Assembly: GCA_019671135.1 (NCBI GenBank)
Contig: JAHRHY010000008.1
Location: 62,001-126,000, forward strand
Reading direction: 5' to 3'
Length of the DNA: 64,000 nucleotides
Source of the DNA: Linnemannia hyalina
Taxonomy: Eukaryota > Mortierellomycota > Mortierellomycetes > Mortierellales > Mortierellaceae
The translations under genes were made by a program, and so were the position numbers. This document shows, piece by piece, positions 59,627-64,000 of this stretch; position 1 is the first letter of the stretch, and every line of letters begins with the position of its first letter. The notes beneath the pieces were generated by a model that saw only the letters and a list, made by a program, of their open reading frames with translations, was not told where the DNA came from and searched no databases.

Positions 59627-62600
59627 CTAGTCAGAGTCCACGCGGGAGTCTTTGTCTTCATCCTCGCACCGACGACGCTTTGTCGCAGGTTCGTCATTTT
59701 GATCATCGCTGCCTTGGCCTCCGTCGACCTGGTCCAACTCTCGCTTGATTCCCTTAAGCAAATCCAGTGCCTCCATATGGTTTTGGGGGAAGAGGCCGTG
59801 TATGTTGCTCATGTCAATCCTCAGTGAAATGCACTGAGGTTTGTCTCCTTGGGCGGACCGGATTCGCTCGCTTCGTCTGACCTCCAGAAATGTGCCCTCG
59901 ACGCCTCCAAGCTCGGCCGGATAAGCAATAACAACGCCAAGGTACTGCTTAGGATAGCCGGTACAATACCTCTGAAGCATCGCCTCTTGGAAATGACCTT
60001 GGACCTCGCCATCCTTGACCGTAGAAAACGCTTTCTGGGCTTCTATTTTTTTCACTTCGTGCCGCATCTTCAATTGGACGAAAACGGGACAGTAGCCACA
60101 GTTGTCAAAACGAAGAACAAACGCAACATCGGGTCCTGACGTCGTCTCAGCAGGTTGGTAAAACGGCGGAACTGGCTTCCCATCCTTGCATGAACCATGG
60201 TGGACATGAGCATCCAGAAACGCATCCAGTGACATTGTTTTAACGTCGATCCCCAGGGTGAGGTGGTTGACGAATCCAGCAATTTTGGCCTTGACATCCA
60301 GAATGGGGTCGTAGGACTTCACCCCCTTCGAAATCAGACTTGTGTTAGAAAGGATTCTGTCGTGGAAAACGTGTGCCAGGCTAGGCAAAACTGCCTGTTT
60401 CCATTGGTGTCCATGCACTGACGGTTTCGATCCCGAACCGGACAACGCACAGATCGCGCTGTGAAATTTTTGGTCATGTTGACGGAAGTAGTTCACGGCA
60501 GCGCGCAGTGCAAAGGGTTCATCGAGGACCGTCACCGCGTGTTTGCCGAAATTAAGGATCCTCCCGACAGAAGCTTCCACCAGTATTGCCTCCTCCCTAT
60601 TGAGAAGTAAAGGGCGCCCGTGCAGGAAGTGCTGCAACACAAAGTCCTGGAGGATGGTTCGTATGTTTTGATAGTTTGAGTACCGCGACTCGAAATTGTG
60701 AACTCTGCGAACCATTTGCGATATGTCGAAGGCGATGTTTCCTTTGCCGTAATACTCGGTCTCCGTTGATGACAAAGTATCCTCCGTTTCCTTAATCGCC
60801 TGTCTCCAATCGATCTCGTCATTGCTGGGCATGATCATACGCTCTAATTAAATATTGAATAATTCATTAAATATTGATTAACCAGCCAGCACAACTTATG
60901 CTTTCACCATCTTCCGCTTCTTCTTTTCCTCTCTTTCCAACTTGTGACAACAATGAACATTCGACCTTGCTTACCGATGGCGGAGACAATGGGTCTAAAA
61001 CGTCCACGCAAGCGTGCAAAGAGCTCTGGTGTCGATTCGACTGGCACACGAGTGTCGAAGATGATTCTGGCCGTGTCATTGGGTAGCGAGCGACGCACAA
61101 GAAGTCGGTAGTTTTGGACCTGTTCGAGCGATTCCCAGCCTTGGAAATCGGTGAATGGCCCAAGCTGCTTTTTATAACCTTTGGGAAGAGGAGCCGAGTC
61201 TTCGAGCCATTTCAAATCGAAAATGCTGAGGCCAGTCCCACAAGGTATCACGCAAAACAGGTTCTCATCTTCAGAGATCTGGCTGAACCCGTGAACCAAA
61301 GGGGAGAAGATCGGGTGCTTATAGACATCAGGGAGGTCGGCTCCGGCTCGTCGCTCAGTTTCCGAAGGTGTTTGTTGGGAAGGGAAGGTTCCAAATTCCT
61401 CTTTGCTGAGATTTTGGGCTTCATCGATTACCAAAAGGATCTTGTAGCCAAAGCGCTGGGAGGGAGTACTGAAGGTGAGGTTCAGAAGGCGTTGGTGAAG
61501 ACTGGAGAATCGTTCTTGAGTGAAGGCGCTCATGGTCGTGATGCCTACGGAGTGACGGTGGATCTCTTTCGCAATCGATGCGAACAGCGTGGCAAACAGG
61601 TCTCCGATACCCATCGTGCGGAAAGCAACTTGCAGCAGCATCCAGTGCTTGCAAGTAAATGCCGTTCCTTCGCGCTCCGCAATGACGAGACAGTGGTGCA
61701 AAATTATGACACGAGTAAGAGCAAGAGCCAGAGCCAGGATGTGAACGTGGATGTTGCTTTCTGGATCACGATTTTGGTATCGTGGCTTTTGTTTAACAAA
61801 GCCAAGAAAGCTGAGGAGATCACGGGAGCCCAAATCTGTGCTGCTTCCGTTGAAATAGAAGCCCCAGTTCTTGGAGAGCATCTCGATCGTCGTCCTCGTT
61901 TTCCCACATCCAGAGACACTGAAGAGCGGTAACAGGGGAATCGCTCGCTCGCGAATCTTTTCCAGTGCTCTATCGGCAGTACTGGGAGGGCGCTGTGTCT
62001 CAGCCGATTCTGGTAGGTTTAGAAACAAGAGACTGGGCAGGTTCGTTTCTCCGCCTGCACGGGGACGAACAAAGGGTAGACCGCCCAGTGTTCCTCCTGT
62101 TGTCGGAATGTTCGCATCACCTTTAACGAACTGGACGAGGCCTGTGCAATTGATGGAATTAGGTCCGAAGAAGGCGTTCTCAATCTGTACTACAAGTTGT
62201 TGCCATTCCTCATCTAATTGAATGCGGAAACACAGTCAGTATTGCTCCACTCTTCGGGTATCGGCACGTAATCATTGGAGCTAAAATTCAATGACAAAAC
62301 GAATGAGGTACCTGACAGGACAGGTGCTTGGACTATGTCTGCACAATAAGATGAGGATACGCAAGGTAAGTACAATGAACAAATTTTGCCTACAAGTTGT
62401 CAATGAAAGAGAGCAAAACGTGTGCGCATTACCTCGAGGGGGTCCCCGGACAAAGATGTACGTGTTGTCATCGGGACTCTTGGGAAAGAGGTCGATGAGG
62501 AGTTTCCTCGGATTGTCTAGCTCAGACTTGTCGTCCCCAAGGGCAGCAAATGTGATGGCAGAGTGCAGATTACCGGCCGGGATGAGAACACGCCAGAGGG

Positions 62601-62763
62601 TAAGATCCTTAGCATCAACTCCGATGAACGTGTCAGGATTCTCGGTCCTGATGCGCACCTTCAGATCATAAACCGTTTCCGAAGGTTCGGGTATGACGGA
62701 GAAGGCGTTCGATACGGACTGCCCTTCAACGAGACAGTACGGGATCATATCATTTTTGGCCAT
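59627..62763 (-). CDS. Crinkler-family (CRN) protein: ubiquitin-like header, P-loop NTPase and PD-(D/E)XK nuclease
   Basis: Three exons join in frame: 62763-62433, 62213-60975 and 60843-59627, giving 928 residues. Residues 1-110 match the Crinkler header, a ubiquitin-like fold: IPYCLVEGQSVSNAFSV, a DLTLWRVLIP strand, and an end with DDNTYIFVRGPP. There is no secretion signal. Residues about 190-520 are a P-loop NTPase with Walker A SGCGKTRT (211-218) and Walker B KILLVIDEAQ (Asp374, Glu375). The C-terminal part has a helix with Glu613 (REEAILVEASVGRI), GPDVAF (Asp762) and VQLK (Gln780, Lys782), the E...D...QxK pattern of the restriction-endonuclease fold, and a basic TKRRRCE near the end, a possible nuclear signal. 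NTPase-nuclease Crinklers are a described transposon-derived effector class in oomycetes and fungi. All key residues seen are intact, so the gene may be active; role here unknown. Confidence 0.85.
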
Positions 62764-63000
62764 GGTATTAGACGTATCAGTGAAAATGAGGTGAAGAAGG
62801 CTGGAAAGTAGGGAATATGGGAGGAGGAAAAAAAGGCGAAAAGGATGAAAGAGAGTGTGAGCTTACAAGGGAAAGATAGGATTAAAGGGCGTGGGAACGG
62901 TGGCAAAGGCGATGAAGGTCTGGAAATGGTGGTAAATGAAATAGTGAAAAAGAAGAGCGTCCCGCAAGTTGCACAACCGATATATTTTTTCTACATAGTA

Positions 63001-63338
63001 AGGCGTCGGCGTCTTACTGCTTGCCCTTGGACCCAGAGAATGTCTACATCAGCGTGGTCGTCGCATACCCTACCAAGTGGACTTCCAAGTTACCAGCACT
63101 ACCAGATTCCACACTTGATGCCAGTGGTATACAGCAAGTAGCAATCAACGTCGGCGATAATAGTTTCGGTGGGATCTCCTCCAAGGATCATGTTGAGTTC
63201 ATCAACAGACGCAAGGACGCGGGAAAGCGCTGTACTGGGGACGTACAGTATGGACAATATCATGACGATACTTACCACAGACAGTTTTTCGTTGATGACA
63301 GCGGTCGCAAGTTTGGGTTATTATTTTACATTTGTTAA
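63001..63338 (+). pseudogene. Remnant of a second Crinkler-type nuclease C-terminus
   Basis: A plus-strand frame with YISVVVAYP, then after about 20 residues GIQQVAINVGDNSFGGI, HVEFINRR. These follow, in order and spacing, YLGVVIAYP, CISLRIDMSNIHGLF and HMEALDLL of the complete Crinkler on the other strand. Nothing equivalent to the header, NTPase or catalytic motifs is found upstream (the upstream sequence belongs to the promoter of the complete gene), so this is a 5'-truncated copy. The frame then runs on to a stop at 63336-63338 without further similarity. Confidence 0.55.
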
Positions 63339-64000
63339 GGATCGGCTGAGCGAGGTAGGGGTTTAGGGGTTTTGGGTTTTGGTGCGACGTGAGGGTTTGG
63401 GTGTTGTTGCAATGGGTGCTGATGGCAAAGGAAGCGCGCGGAATGTAGATATCGATCGAGTTGTGTGTGTGATAGTGTGATAACTGTGTCAAAGGGTCTG
63501 TTGACTTAAGGGTGTCGCAATACATTATTTTCACCACCATTTTGCTGCAAACTTAGACGCGTTCATTCCTTTTCCATTACAAGCCAGCAGCTCCTTTTCC
63601 TGTGCATCTACTCCCACCACAACACACACACTGCCCTGCAGCTGATCTAGAACCACTGGAATCAAACCGAAAGGGTAATTCACACCCACAAAACTTGTGG
63701 ATGTGTCTGCTTATGTGCTTGTCGTTGATCTCCGAGTTTGTATTGTTAAGACTAACCAAAATCATGTTTTGTCCTTTGGTTAGGCTCTAAAGAAAAGGGC
63801 GAAGCGTGTGATCTGAACAATACAAAAACCACCACAAGGATATACACGATCACTCAACACATATACCTACGTATCAAGCGCACCATACGCATCGCCGACA
63901 GAACCTTCCTCAACATAAAACGGCAAGACCGCAACTTTCAACGGCGAGTCCGAAGAAGACTGTCAATCCTACAACAACAACTACCACTACGGGAACCCGG
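63339..64000. other. End region without a recognised gene
   Basis: Begins with a G/T-rich stretch (63355-63410, TTTAGGGGTTTTGGGTTTTGG) that is not a regular telomere repeat. Short frames at 63577-63790 have no domain. From about 63830 to the end a plus-strand frame stays open to the edge and could be the leader or first exon of a gene lying outside the window, but no start can be fixed. Confidence 0.4.

Noticed and set aside
63355..63410. Telomere-like TTTAGGGG/TTTTGGG stretch
   Set aside because: Not a regular TTAGGG array, very short, and coding-like sequence continues beyond it.

Overview
The window is nuclear DNA of a filamentous fungus. Genes are split by short GT-AG introns with CTAAC-like branch points and pyrimidine-rich acceptors, leaders are CT-rich, and proteins carry long Ser/Gln/Asn runs. 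The gene set (a FAM72 orthologue, a phospholipid scramblase, GDP-mannose 4,6-dehydratase, an NDFIP/Bsd2 protein and a Crinkler-type effector) suggests an early-diverging lineage of the Mortierella type. That placement is inferred, not tested by any search.

Layout. 1-4 kb: repeat-rich DNA with two separate duplicated blocks, a CT microsatellite and no convincing gene. 4.8-9.8 kb: an accessory stretch holding an unrecognised coding exon, a very short putative secreted peptide, and a decayed minus-strand multi-exon locus with a PD-(D/E)XK-like motif. 10-57 kb: ordinary gene-dense DNA. It carries a disordered WxxxF protein perhaps related to PEX20/PEX5 (-), a scramblase (+), a HAD phosphatase (+), an EDC1/PNRC-type decapping activator (+), an ELL-associated factor (+), a small tail-hydrophobic protein (-), a roughly 4 kb low-complexity gap, FAM72 (+), GDP-mannose 4,6-dehydratase (+), MIA40 (-), ribosomal protein eS25 (-), an NDFIP/Bsd2 ubiquitin-ligase adaptor (+), a 1967-residue GRIP golgin (-), complex I NDUFS6 (-) and a 2366-residue PH-domain/polyQ/coiled-coil protein (+). 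57.4-63.4 kb: a second accessory block with a decayed minus-strand locus, a three-exon Crinkler-family gene (ubiquitin-like header, P-loop NTPase, PD-(D/E)XK nuclease) and, on the opposite strand, a short remnant resembling the nuclease tail of another Crinkler.

The housekeeping genes do not form one pathway. Several concern mitochondria (scramblase with a presequence-like N-terminus, MIA40, NDUFS6) or the endomembrane system (golgin, NDFIP). Divergent pairs share upstream regions (PEX20-like/scramblase, eS25/NDFIP, NDUFS6/PH protein). The most unusual content is the Crinkler block at the right and the partly decayed nuclease-like locus at the left. Splice sites were read by eye from GT/AG signals and frame continuity. 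Where frames join cleanly I give exact exons; elsewhere I say the model is broken.
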